Source: Gonapodya prolifera JEL478 (lineage: Eukaryota > Monoblepharomycota > Monoblepharidomycetes > Monoblepharidales > Gonapodyaceae). Taken from it: DNA of 22,396 bases. Below are positions 1-8,744 of the stretch, in pieces; the first letter of the stretch is position 1; every line of letters begins with the position of its first letter. The DNA lies in NCBI GenBank assembly GCA_001574975.1, contig KQ965785.1:4631-27026 (forward strand). Reading direction: 5' to 3'. A program made the translations under genes and the position numbers. Below the pieces are notes generated by a model. It made no database searches and was not told where the DNA came from. It saw only the letters and a list, made by a program, of their open reading frames with translations.

Positions 1-129
1 TTGAAGAACCACTGGGGAATGCTGAATGTCCACCAGTGCTTCACGTAGTGGAGTGATGCAGTGGCTTGCAGCAGAATCAATGAGTACTCTGTGTGCACTG
101 TCAAGAGCCATGATTGAAGCCAGTTCCTC

Positions 130-793
130 TTCAGCATCAGGATGGGAAGGATTTGGCGTTTGGTGGATCAGTGCTGAAGCATGCTATTGGACAGGACTTT
201 GTGACCCCAGAGGGCAAATTCTGGCTTGCAGATGCTGGTTATGCCCTCTCCTTGCACTTTCTCACTCCTTACAAGACAGTCCAGTATCAACTGAAGGAAT
301 GGGGAATTGCTGGATTGAGTTGAGTGGTCTAATATTGTTTTTTTTTGTGCAATCTGCATTGTTCCTCCTGGAATTCCCCTTTAGACCAATCAATCCTAAA
401 GAACTTTTCAACCTCCGCCATTCCTCCCTCTGTAATGCCATTGAGCATGTGTTTGGCGTGCTGAAGAAGCAATTCCCTGTTCTCAATGTTGTGCCCCAGT
501 ACTCCCCTGCTGTCCAGACAAGGCTCATCATAGCATGTTGCGTTTTGCACAACTTCATCCAGATGGAAGGTGTAGCAATGGACAATTGGCTGGTACACAA
601 ATGGGACAATGAGGTGAGCCTTGAGGGCAAGCAAATGCAAAGGCAGCAGTTGGATGGGGAGGATGGGGAGGACTGGCAGACTGGTGATCTCTCTGCACAT
701 GACACCCCAAATGTCTTTCAGGACTCTATGGTGGTGGATATGTGGACTCAGTATCAAGGTGAATTGGGACGGCGGGCAGGGCTGACAGTGTGA
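130..793 (+). pseudogene. Harbinger-type DDE transposase (DDE_Tnp_4-like), C-terminal fragment, frameshifted
   Basis: The protein signature is spread over two frames. GWEG lies in frame 2 near 142-153. The stretch with GKFWLADAGYALSLHFLTPY and KEW follows in frame 3 (about 160-320). ELFNLRHSSLCNAIEHVFG and the C-terminal RLIIACCVLHNFIQMEG are back in frame 2 (about 398-570). These are the usual blocks around the second and third catalytic acidic residues in HARBI1-type transposases: the D of LADAGY, then E of the IEHVFG block. The first change of frame near 150-165 is a lesion. The second, around 320-385, may be an intron ending at the AG at 383-384, but I found no donor that keeps phase. An acidic tail follows to the stop at 791-793. 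The N-terminal half is outside the window. Role if intact: cut-and-paste nuclease. Confidence 0.75.
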
Positions 794-889
794 GTGAAGT
801 TAGAGTTGAACATTTGTCAAACGTATAGAATTTATTAATTTTCAAACGTATTATTGTTTGATAACATCATAAAAATAGTTTTTAATCTT

Positions 890-2230
890 TTAAATTGTAA
901 ACACGCCTGCAAACTGTCCAAATCCAGCCTGTCTGTGTCCATTATGAGATGTCCCAATGGTGTTGATTGTCCCATGGCTCACATGCATGCCCATAGGCAA
1001 TCCAAACAGTCCATGTCCAGCCATATTGTTTGTTGCCTTTGCCTGCATCCCATCCCACTCCCAGATGAGATAACAGGTGTGGAGTTCTGACATCTCATAC
1101 ATCAGGAACCCTGCAGTCACTTTATCATCACAGAAAACGTCCGCAGCATCCATCAACACATCTGTGTCCACCAACTTATCATCCTGTGTGATTTTAGGGC
1201 AAGCCTAAAGTCGTGGAAGGCATCATTACAGCATGTGCGCTTGGAAGGGGGTTCAAGGAGCCCCTCCATAAGGAGGTCCACCTTTGCCCCCAATGCTTTG
1301 ATTGCGTCCACAATTATAAAATCCAATGCTTGTGGGCGCTTCTGTCGCATCAAGGTGGTGGACTCTGGCCTGGATGCAGAGCTTGCAACCAACGTCTGAG
1401 AGTCCCTCCTTTCAAAGGAGGACGAGACAGAGGGGAGGGACAGTGTACCTACAAAGCAGAAGTACAGTATCAAATGTAAAACCAAATTTCCTTTGAAAAC
1501 AACTCACCAGCTTGCAATGCAGCATCAAATGGTTCTGAATCCAATCCATCCTCCTCCAGTAACTGAATCTTCACCAGTGCTTTTTTCTTGCCTGCTGCAA
1601 GTTCCTGTTGTGCCTTCATAACTGCATCACAGACGGTGACAGCGTACGTGACAACAGCAACTTGACCCTCAAACACCTCTCAGGCAATGTCCCATAGGGG
1701 GTACCCATGTTTGCCAATACTCCAAACTCTCCTGTACTCCGCATCCTTCTTTCCATGCATACTACACTCTGCAATGGCCTATATTGAGTGGGTGAGGGAG
1801 GCCAACACATTTCAACACAATCAACAAACAGCAGCACTCACCTGAAGTTCTGTGACCCAACCTTCATTGTTGACCAAAATCTGACAGATTTGACCATCCT
1901 GGCTCCAACCACTCTTGTCCTGAGATGCTTGCATGTCTTGTAACTCTGCTGAAGCTGGTGGTAGCAAGTCTTGAATTGGTCCAGTGACTTTGGCAACAGC
2001 ATTGAAGGCAGCCCCAGCACTGTCCCAAGTATCTGACTTAAATCCAGCCTGACCACACTTACCCAATCAGGCTTGCTGTACAAGGCACTCCAAGAGAAGC
2101 CAGTTACAATCTGGACTTGTTCAGCTAGCATGGGATGCCTTGCTGGCATTCTGGGGAGTTGCCTCAGTGTCAACATCACTGATGTTGTGTGCCAGGACAG
2201 GTGATGTGGCCATTTTGGAATGGGAAACAT
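890..2230 (-). pseudogene. Myb/SANT-like DNA-binding protein of the Harbinger element, broken
   Basis: Read on the minus strand, blocks of a fungal Myb/SANT-like domain appear in order but in different frames. A piece with LGKCGQAGFKSDTWDSAGAA is at about 2010-2066. The helix FKTCYHQLQQSYKTCKHLR sits in a second frame (about 1925-1985). KSGWSQDGQICQILVNNEGW returns to the first frame (about 1860-1915). Then come DAEYRRVWSIGKHGYPLWDI (about 1685-1745) and a helical, basic segment with QQELAAGKKKALVK (about 1560-1620). A Gly/His/Met-rich tail ends at the stop near 890. In the family such proteins bind the transposon ends and recruit the transposase. At least two frame changes inside the DNA-binding domain make this copy non-functional. 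Gene order is tail to tail with the transposase. Confidence 0.6.
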
Positions 2231-2513
2231 TCAACCACTTTCATGATAGATTAACAAAAGAGCCCCTTACCTCTTTTTCTATTTCTCTACAAATTGCTCT
2301 ATAAAGGCCTCTATAATCAATGAACACAGTAAACGGGTCCTGTTGAGGAATTATAGAGACAGGGCATTGTAGAGTGTTATAGAGCCTCAAACTCTCTATT
2401 TCCCAATTGAAGAGCTGCACCAAACTCTACACTTCCTCTATCTCTATCTCAGGCAAAACAGACTTTTTGAGGCTCTATAATTGGATTATAGAGGTGTACC
2501 AAACACACCCTTA
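2231..2513. repeat. Right terminal region of element 1, with TATAGAG boxes and terminal repeat
   Basis: No gene is visible here. The motif TATAGAG or its complement CTCTATA recurs in both orientations, for example near 2290, 2310, 2352, 2380, 2472 and 2485, and closely related CTCTAT runs fill 2392-2450. The region ends in GTGTACCAAACACACCC (2494-2510) followed by TTA. Arrays of short subterminal boxes of this type are where Harbinger-associated Myb-like proteins are thought to bind. That assignment is inference. Confidence 0.6.
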
Positions 2514-2558
2514 GTTTTTCCTTGTGATCTGTCAACTTGATTATTCAAATTGGATAAT

Positions 2559-2595
2559 AGGGACCTTGTGCAATAATTTTCACTCGCACAATTTC
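2559..2595 (+). repeat. Left terminal inverted repeat of element 2
   Basis: Starts AGGGACCTTGTGCAATAA and continues with TTTTCACTCGCACAA. The first nine bases and the twelve-base block TTTTCACTCGCA are exact matches to the reverse complement of the right end at 5841-5879. The spacer between them is four bases shorter here. Confidence 0.8.
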
Positions 2596-2950
2596 ATTTG
2601 GCTACTTAATGCCAAGGATATTTTGTAGTGAAAATGCATGAGTGAAAAGCACACTAGAAACCCCCTTGAATGAAAATTACTTCTTTGCTGCCCCGTGGCT
2701 ACTAAATCAACGTCTGTTGATGGACAATATCACAGACATCATGTGAGTTCCTGGCTGCAGCTGCGGGCCTCAAAAGCCCAGAATCACCCAATGGTGGTGA
2801 TGTGAATTTGACTGCTTGTTGTTGCCTTTCCCCTTCATCCCCAGGTCCACCCCCATTCAATACCCCACCAATTCCGACAAAAAGACATCTGATTTGGGTG
2901 CTGCACCTCTCAGATGCGCGCCCCCACCCTGAATTGACTCCCAATGCAGC

Positions 2951-4157
2951 ATGGGGCATGGACAACCCAAGAAGGCAAAGCGTGGCCCTGGACGGCCTTG
3001 CCTTACCACAGTAGAGAAGCGACAAAGGAAGGACTATAGAAATCAACTGAATGGTGGACTTGTGGCCCCAATTGGACTGCAGAAACCCCAAGTAAGTGGC
3101 CACAAACTTTACCACCTTTCCCCCCTCAATTTGCCGTCCCCACAGCCATCTTGCCCCCTAATGCAGCTTGACCAATGATATGTGGCAATTGGGGACAAGC
3201 CAGGCACTGGTGGACTGAGGAAGGTGCCGTTCCAATGGCCAATGGCAATGGTCCTCCACCTTCTCCAACTTGCCATCAAAATGGAGCCTTTTCGACGCGT
3301 CCCAGGACAAACGCTGGCAGAGAACTATGCAGAGCTCGCAGATGCGCTTGTGAACCTCAACCCCCTCACCCACTCAGGTGCCAATGCCACCAATGTCACC
3401 TGAAAACTGGAACAAGTGCTGGACGCACATTGCAAGAATAACATCAATGCTCTCAAGAAATCTGGAGACAATGAGGAGTACACTCAATTGGATGAGTTGG
3501 CCAAGAAATACTGGGCAGTGGTGAGCTCTCAAATTTTGTGCACAAATCAAATTGATTCTAACCCCCCCAATGGTGCCCTGCCCTCGATTGCACACGCAAC
3601 CCCCTACCAAGTATACAGGATACACAGCAGAGCAAGATGCAAGGTGGAATGAAGTCACAAGGAAGCAAAACATGGAAATGGAGATACATGCAGGTGAGTC
3701 CCATTTATTGAAGCAATGCACAGGCAATTCCAGCCTTGGCAACTGTTTTAGCACTAATTGTATCTCCTCTACACCAGCAACTCAGGAAAACACTCTGCGG
3801 TGCCTATCTGACAAGATAGGCATTCAGACAAGGACAGGGAGTGGCAACAGCAAGGAGTTGTTGGAGCTGGAGAGAACACCACTGGCCAAAAAGCAGCGGA
3901 CAGTTGCAAAGGATGCATGCAACACACTCAGGGACATCAAGGACCTGATGGACAAGGAAAATGAGAGGCTGGATCCCATCATTGACACTCTTGCCCAAAT
4001 GATGGACAAACAGACTCAGGGCCAGGCACTTTGATGAGAGGAATTGGAGTTGCAGAGGGGGCAGTTGGAAGAACAGTGGAAGGAGCAGGAACAAAGGGGG
4101 GAGACCAACCAAGCAATGTGGGATTTGCTTGTCCGCTGTCACACTGACATCCACTAA
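2951..4157 (+). pseudogene. Myb/SANT-like accessory gene of element 2, with AT-hook-like head and in-frame stops
   Basis: The predicted N-terminus (from ATG 2951) contains KKAKRGPGRP, an AT-hook-like motif for minor-groove binding. After a probable intron comes a SANT-like helical domain starting around QWPMAMVLHLLQLAIKMEPF (about 3230-3300) and continuing into AENYAELADALVNLN. A TGA at 3401-3403 interrupts the same frame, which resumes with KLEQVLDAHCKNNINALKKS. Further on, YTAEQDARWNEVTRKQ and a long Lys/Glu-rich helix with LRDIKDLMDKENERLDPIID (about 3920-4010) are visible. Two more stops, TGATGA at 4032-4037, again interrupt one continuous frame that runs on as a coiled coil to TAA 4155-4157. 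Fungal Harbinger-like elements carry this kind of partner protein; the copy is dead. Confidence 0.65.
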
Positions 4158-4225
4158 TGTGGAGTATATAGTGTAGTATGAGTGTTGGGTATTAGCTGCT
4201 GTGCCACTACTGTGTTGCGGGTTTA

Positions 4226-4594
4226 GATGTGCACACCTGCAGGACGTGCCCTAAGTTTGGCATCACGTTCCTGCAGGTGAGTTCTATGCACATTACGTCT
4301 TGCTATGTACATCTGATCATATATGCACGTTCCTGCAGTTTACAGGCTCGTGCAGTTCACCTAGGTTGTGTAGCATCTGCCTCATCCAGCCCCTCCAACC
4401 AGCAAAGAGCAGTAATAATATTATTAACTAGAAGTTTATAANGATGAGTGCACCTGCAGGGCGTGCCCCAAGTTTGGCGTCACGTTCCTGCAGGTGAGTT
4501 CTGTGTGCGCTACAACATATTATGTATGTTTGATCATATATATACACGTTCCTGCAGTTTACAGGCTCGTGCAGCTCACCTAGGTTGTGTAGCA
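4226..4594 (+). repeat. Tandem direct repeat, about 150-bp unit at 217-bp period, with internal CACGTTCCTGCAG boxes
   Basis: Two copies, 4226-4375 and 4443-4594, share nearly the whole unit: CACCTGCAGG, GTGCCC(C/T)AAGTTTGGC, CACGTTCCTGCAGGTGAGTT, TGATCATATAT, CACGTTCCTGCAG again, then ACAGGCTCGTGCAG and CACCTAGGTTGTGTAGCA. The 67 bp between them (4376-4442) are not repeated after the second copy. A single N at 4442 lies exactly at the start of copy two, so the number of copies in the genome may have been collapsed by assembly. The second copy overlaps the C-terminal end of the minus-strand transposase remnant. Confidence 0.85.
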
Positions 4595-4599
4595 AAAAG

Positions 4600-5720
4600 T
4601 GCCACAAAGTTTCACTCCCATACAGACATGTATGAGCATTAGTTAGTAAAATACTGCAACAAAAATATAATGCAATTGGAGACAACAAAACCTTATGCAC
4701 ATTCACTGCCAGTCCAGAGTGGAGAATTCCATTTTTGCCGTCCCCCATCCCCACTCCACACAAATGCAATGCCAGCTCATCTCCACATTGCAAGCGTGAT
4801 GTTCCGGTGTCAGAAAAGCTGATTTGAAGGGGTACTGGAGCTGGGGGAGTTTGCTGGAGTACCCAGGGTCATGGTAGACAAAGAGAATTGTGCTGTTGGG
4901 ACCAAAAGCTGAAAAAGGCATAGAGCACTGATTCAAAGGCAAATAACAACAATTGCCGCACTCACCATGTTCAACAAGAAGATCTTTGATCCCACTCTGT
5001 TTCCATAAAGTAATGTTGTGAAACGGGCCATTGAATGGCCCCCCAAGATGTATCATGATCCTGTCTGGGCCACAATTCAATAAAACTTTAGTGCTGGTAC
5101 TTGATGATGTCTGTTAAACAATTGCCACTGATACTGCAATGGTCTGCATATCTGCCAGACCATGCCGTCCACAAATCCAAAGCAATCCACATATGGTGCA
5201 CTGGCGTCCCAAACCGCATCCGTGTATTCCTGGAGAGCCTCCAATGTGAGCTAATCCTTGTCCCAGCACAAAACATCACTGAATAGTGTGCAGATGTGGG
5301 CGACGCCCCACTGGTAAATCCATGAAATCTCACTGCCTTCACAGCCAATCTCCTTGCCAAGGTCATCTAAGCGGGTGGGGAAGGAGAGGCAGCGGAGCAC
5401 AATACAGAGTGCCTCAATCCCAGGTACTATCAGTCTGTTGTCTGTGCTGACAATCACGGGTATGTGGAGGGCTTGTTGGAGACGGGGCATGTTGGTTTTG
5501 TCAAACCTGACCACAGATGCCGCCCAGGTCATCCAATGCCCGATCCGTGGAGAGAATGGCACAGCAACTCACCTAAACCTCAGCCTACAGTCCGCAGGTG
5601 TCATCACGTCCAGATCCATGCAAGTGGAGGGGAAAGTAGGGCGTTCCCGTGGGATGATTGAAGCGGCAAAGGTGAGCGCAGCCTGGAGCAAAATCTGGCG
5701 CCGCCGCTGTTCGCGTGCTC
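4600..5720 (-). pseudogene. DDE transposase of element 2 (Harbinger/PIF-like), broken by stops and frameshift
   Basis: Reading the minus strand from about 5710: QILLQAALTFAAS, then DVMTPADCRLRFR. A phase-correct intron (GTGAGT to CAG) leads to FDKTNMPRLQQALHIP, and then GIEALCIVLRCLSFPTRL. TAG at 5251-5253 interrupts the frame. It resumes with LTLEALQEYTDAVWDASAPY and FGFVDGMVWQICRP (first catalytic Asp, VDG), then ALKF. Two more stops follow, then a frame change to GGPFNGPFHNITLWKQSGIK, DPGYSSKLPQ (second Asp), LTPEHHACNVEMS and VEWGWG (catalytic Glu). The typical C-terminus ILLTNAHTCLYGSETLWHF is near 4600-4660. All three acidic residues can be placed, so the source element was once active. 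At least three nonsense codons kill this copy. Confidence 0.75.
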
Positions 5721-5840
5721 ATGACGGCCATTCCTGCAAGCTCTAAGGAGGATCGGTCCATCAGGGAAAGAATTGTGTATTGATGTTTTTAAATTGTGCG
5801 CAAGGTCAATAATCAAGTTTTCACTCGAGGCGCCTAAACT

Positions 5841-5879
5841 ATTTTTGCGAGTGAAAATAAATTTTTGCGAAAGGTCCCT
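5841..5879 (-). repeat. Right terminal inverted repeat of element 2
   Basis: The reverse complement starts AGGGACCTTTCGCAAAAA and carries TTTTCACTCGCA, pairing with 2559-2595. Just inside it, at about 5786-5814, a second block reads (reverse complement) AACTTGATTATTGACCTTG. It matches sequence at and just outside the left end (2534-2570) with small insertions, so the ends may be compound or have been rearranged. Confidence 0.75.
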
Positions 5880-5882
5880 AAT

Positions 5883-6052
5883 GAGAGAACATTTTGGCCC
5901 CTAGTCCACAAACGTATTGAAAGCAGCAGATGGCAATGGGTTCTGGGCCCTCCATAATCCATATCTTGCAGAGCCACCAACAAAACCATTTGTTCATGAG
6001 CGATGACATTAAGGACTAATCGAAATACCACAACGGCAAATGACAATATTCA
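5883..6052. other. Intergenic, no gene seen
   Basis: Unique sequence between the right end of element 2 and the stop codon of the Ras-like gene; it should include that gene's 3' untranslated region. No RNA gene or repeat is recognised. Confidence 0.6.
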
Positions 6053-7277
6053 CTACAAAATCGCACACCCCGATTTCTTCTCCTTTTTGGCGCCCTTTGC
6101 CGGCACTGCAGCTTTCTCCTTTGACGCCTCCGGCTTCTTCTTTCTACACTCTCGTACCAGCTCATGGAATGTCTCGTTTACGTTAATGTTCGTCTGTACA
6201 GCCATTGCAGTGAGGTGAGGTTAGGTGAAAATGGTTCTGAAAAAATGAACGTACCTTTGCTGATGTTTCCAGAAATGGTACTTTCAATCCATGACAATAT
6301 GTTTGCACAGCTGCCAGTTCGACTTCCCGTTGTTCGGACGGAATGTCCTGTTTCACGCACAATCATCCACCACCACATTGACAAACGACCCCGAACAGAA
6401 AACACTCACGCATTTGTTCCCCACGATAATCATCGGTACTCGTTTGGAGTCTTTCACCTTGAGCACACGCTCGCGCAGTTCCTTGACCTCCTCAAAACTC
6501 CCTCGATCGTTCAGGGCAAAAACAAGCAAGAACCCTGTCCCAGATTGGAGATGCTGGTCCCGCAGCATCGTATATTCTTGCTGCGAAGTGGCGTGCCCAA
6601 TCGTGATCATCCCGTCAATATAAGCACAAGCCCGCGCGGAAAACAAGTGCGTTCAAGTTCGTACCTGGCCTGCAGTATCCACGATATTTACTTGACACTG
6701 GACGCCGTCAACTGTAATTGTTTTCCGATAGTTCTCCTCTGGGTGTGTGGTGCGGGCGCGTGCGATGGTTCATTTAATTCGAGTTCGAGTTCAGGCTCCC
6801 GAACCTCTTCATTCGGCAGCGCAGACAAGTCGCAGCGTCCCGTCCGTTTCCGCCGCGCTCCTTCCACGCGATCCATTTTCATTGTCGGGGTTTGGGTCCC
6901 ACCAGAACTGGGACAGTCTCTCTCCAAGGTCGGCTCGGCCAAGTGTGGCAGTCACCACACAAGCCACTCCACCGCACTCACCAATGGTAGGGTCGTACTC
7001 GTTCGTGAACTCGTCCTTGAGAAACCGCACTGTCATGCAGGACTTGCCGACACCACCACTCCCCACGACGACCTTGCAACATTCGCGGGTTAGTACAAGT
7101 TCACAATGAAAGAATGATGGGTGCGTTTCCCCCCCCCTCCGACAGCGCCCCCAAACGGTCGATAGCAATTGATTACATGATCGTATTTGTATTGGAGGGA
7201 GAGGGCGAGGAAGCGCTCACCAGATCGATAATCTCCAGTCCGGGTACCGCAGCGGGATCTTGTTGTACTTTCGCCAT
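6053..7277 (-). CDS. Ras/Rap-family small GTPase, 208 aa, six exons
   Basis: Membrane-anchored molecular switch that binds and hydrolyses GTP. Exons on the minus strand: 7277-7221, 7072-6982, 6738-6665, 6580-6410, 6347-6255, 6193-6053; all junctions keep phase. Motifs after joining: P-loop GSGGVGKS (residues 23-30), effector loop EYDPTIEENYRK, DTAGQ (70-74, Gln74 corresponds to Ras Gln61), NKCD split exactly across the fourth intron, and ETSAK. The C-terminus is KKEKKSG then CAIL, a polybasic stretch plus CAAX box; a final Leu usually directs geranylgeranylation. Intron 1 carries a perfect TACTAAC branch site. The N-terminus has about 13 residues more than Ras before the first strand. Features are mixed: Ras-like in switch I and DTAGQ, Rap/Rsr1-like in GSGGVGKS and INVNETF. 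I therefore do not choose between Ras and Rsr1. The gene lies downstream of mS38 on the same strand. Confidence 0.93.
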
Positions 7278-7702
7278 GGACTGATCGCAAGACAAAAGAG
7301 TGGAGGAAGGGTATTCAGGTCGATGGGACGGGAAGGTGTGGAAGAGGCTGGAAGATTGTGATTTCGCTGGGTGTGTGGATGGACGGTCTTGAGAAGTCCC
7401 AAAGCTCTTGGGCAAGCGGAATCGGTAGGATGGGGGGCCTCGAGGGTTGGCACAAACGGAAAGGTGTGTTGTACGACGGCTGGTGGGATCGAGCCAAGAC
7501 TTGGTGAAGAGAGTCGATCGAAGGGAGCGGTGTGTTGCGAAGTGGAGTGTTCACTCCAAATCGTCCTTCGTCATGTTCAGGCACGGCTCATAAACGATGA
7601 ATCAAGCGTCCAAATGCATCTACATTATTATCATTCTAATCGCATAGTGCGAGAACAGGAGATGGAGACCGCCCCACACGTAACTGCTGTTGGAATCTAA
7701 CC
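7278..7702. promoter_or_regulatory. Intergenic: 3' end of mS38 gene and presumed promoter of the Ras-like gene
   Basis: 425 bp between two minus-strand genes. It should hold the mS38 3' untranslated region and the Ras promoter. The open frames here on either strand show no family motif. No TATA box is placed at a convincing distance from ATG 7277. Confidence 0.5.
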
Positions 7703-8341
7703 TCACTTTCGATCGCGCCGTCGCAGCTTCCTGAGTTTGTGCTTGTTCATTTTCTGATGGTAGAGCGGTGCGCATTATCAGGTTTGTGAGCATTCGCAAC
7801 GGCCCAAGGACAGAACATTGGAAGGCGAACTCACCGTCATCCGAAGCCTCTTCATGCTGACCCGAAGTGTCGCCATTTCTGCACGCACGGCACTCGTCGT
7901 CCCGTCGATGGAGGGTGAGAGAGGGGTTGTTGGAGAGTGTGCACCGTATCCGGGTACCGGGGTGTCCCATCTTCGAGGGTTTTCCACCTGACCAACGACA
8001 GGAAACAGGGGGGCCAGGCCTCGACTCGCTGGAGCGTTGGTCGAGGTAGGAAACATGTCCAAATGTCGACTTCCTCCTTCTCGAAGGCTTTGCCGTTTGC
8101 TCGGTTGAGAAAGACATCCTGCCGGGTATCTCTCCACACGGGGCAGACAATCGACGCCGCCAACATAATGCCAGTCAGGAGAGCGAGTAGACATCAGGGG
8201 ATGTCGCTGATACGAGCTGCCGAATCCCGTTGTGTCGCTTTGTCGAGTCGCCGACACCGAAAAAGCCCATCGCGCACCGAGAGACAAAAGTGGAGTGGAG
8301 GGGAGAGAGTTTGTGCACCGGGCTGCGCAGGGGAAAGCCAT
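7703..8341 (-). CDS. COX24: Mitochondrial small ribosomal subunit protein mS38 (COX24/AURKAIP1 C-terminal domain), 185 aa
   Basis: Two exons, 8341-7835 and 7753-7703, joined at a GTGAGT...CAG intron with phase kept. The joined C-terminus reads VSMKRLRMTKMNKHKLRKLR followed by RRDRK and stop. This is the short basic COX24_C/mS38 signature (KMxKHKxRKxRR) that lies in the decoding region of the mitochondrial small subunit. The signature spans the intron, so neither exon alone shows it. The N-terminus MAFPCAARCTNSLP... is Ser/Arg/Ala-rich without acidic residues, as expected for a mitochondrial import signal. The middle is low-complexity and poorly conserved in the family. An in-frame Met 31 codons upstream (8434) is a possible alternative start; 8341 gives the better presequence. 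In yeast this protein is required for COX1 expression. The gene is divergent from the G-alpha gene. Confidence 0.85.
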
Positions 8342-8744
8342 TTTGTGTTCAAGGGAGTCGGAAAGAGTGCGAGTCCAACACTTTTGTTGTAGCTGCGGTC
8401 GAGTGGAAAGGCGCGCACTCGGTGATCCCAGCAATCACTCTAACGAATAGCGACAGGTGAGCACGATGCACGCGCACGCGGTGCGGCAGAGGGCAAGTGC
8501 GTGACATCGCAGAGGGCGAGGAGAGCGGGAGGCGCTGCTGATGGAAGGCGATGGCTCATCTGGTTACGACGTTGGAACTGTCGGTGGCGCAGGAATCGGG
8601 GAGAGTTCGGAGCGTACTTGGGTCGAGACGTTGCTCATCGTACTGTGCTTGACGCATCATCTCTCGTAGAGTTCTTGGAGTCATCAACGAGACTCTTTCA
8701 CACCCAACCGCCGACACCCCACTCAAACCCCAACACACTGAGCC
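8342..8744. promoter_or_regulatory. Shared divergent promoter region, mS38 (-) and G-alpha (+)
   Basis: 403 bp separate the two start codons. The stretch just before the G-alpha ATG is C/A-rich (CACCCAACCGCCGACACC and following), as in many fungal 5' leaders. No TATA box is evident. The open frames here show no recognisable product. Confidence 0.5.

Larger units (their letters stand above)
1..2510. mobile_element. PIF/Harbinger-like DNA transposon, right-hand part, decayed
   Basis: This stretch holds two broken transposon genes pointing toward each other: a DDE transposase remnant on the plus strand and a Myb/SANT-like DNA-binding protein remnant on the minus strand, the two-gene content known for PIF/Harbinger elements. 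The right end is probably at 2510, where the sequence ends in ACCAAACACACCC followed by TTA, matching the TWA target-site preference of Harbinger elements. The left end and the transposase N-terminus lie beyond the window, so the partner inverted repeat and target duplication cannot be seen. Frameshifts in both genes say the copy is dead. Confidence 0.75.
2559..5879. mobile_element. Second Harbinger-like two-gene DNA transposon, 3.3 kb, complete ends but dead genes
   Basis: Both ends can be seen. The left end begins AGGGACCTT at 2559 and the right end finishes AAGGTCCCT at 5879, with further matching inner blocks. The sequence flanking both ends is AAT (2556-2558 and 5880-5882), a possible 3-bp target duplication; the exact boundary could shift by one base, which would give TA instead. 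Inside are a Myb/SANT-like gene (+), a tandem repeat, and a DDE transposase (-), convergent. Both genes carry in-frame stops. The element differs clearly from element 1 in its ends and in both proteins, so it is an independent insertion beside the first. Confidence 0.75.

Noticed and set aside
1-5879. A retrotransposon or endogenous virus
   Set aside because: No reverse transcriptase, integrase or long terminal repeats; the catalytic blocks are those of DDE_Tnp_4-type DNA transposases.
6164-7093. 309-codon plus-strand open frame, the longest in the window
   Set aside because: It lies antisense to the Ras-like gene, whose exons, splice sites and motifs are all clear; the forward translation shows no family signature.
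7620-8150. 176-codon minus-strand frame overlapping mS38
   Set aside because: A shadow in a different frame; only the 7835-8341 frame joins to the conserved basic tail.
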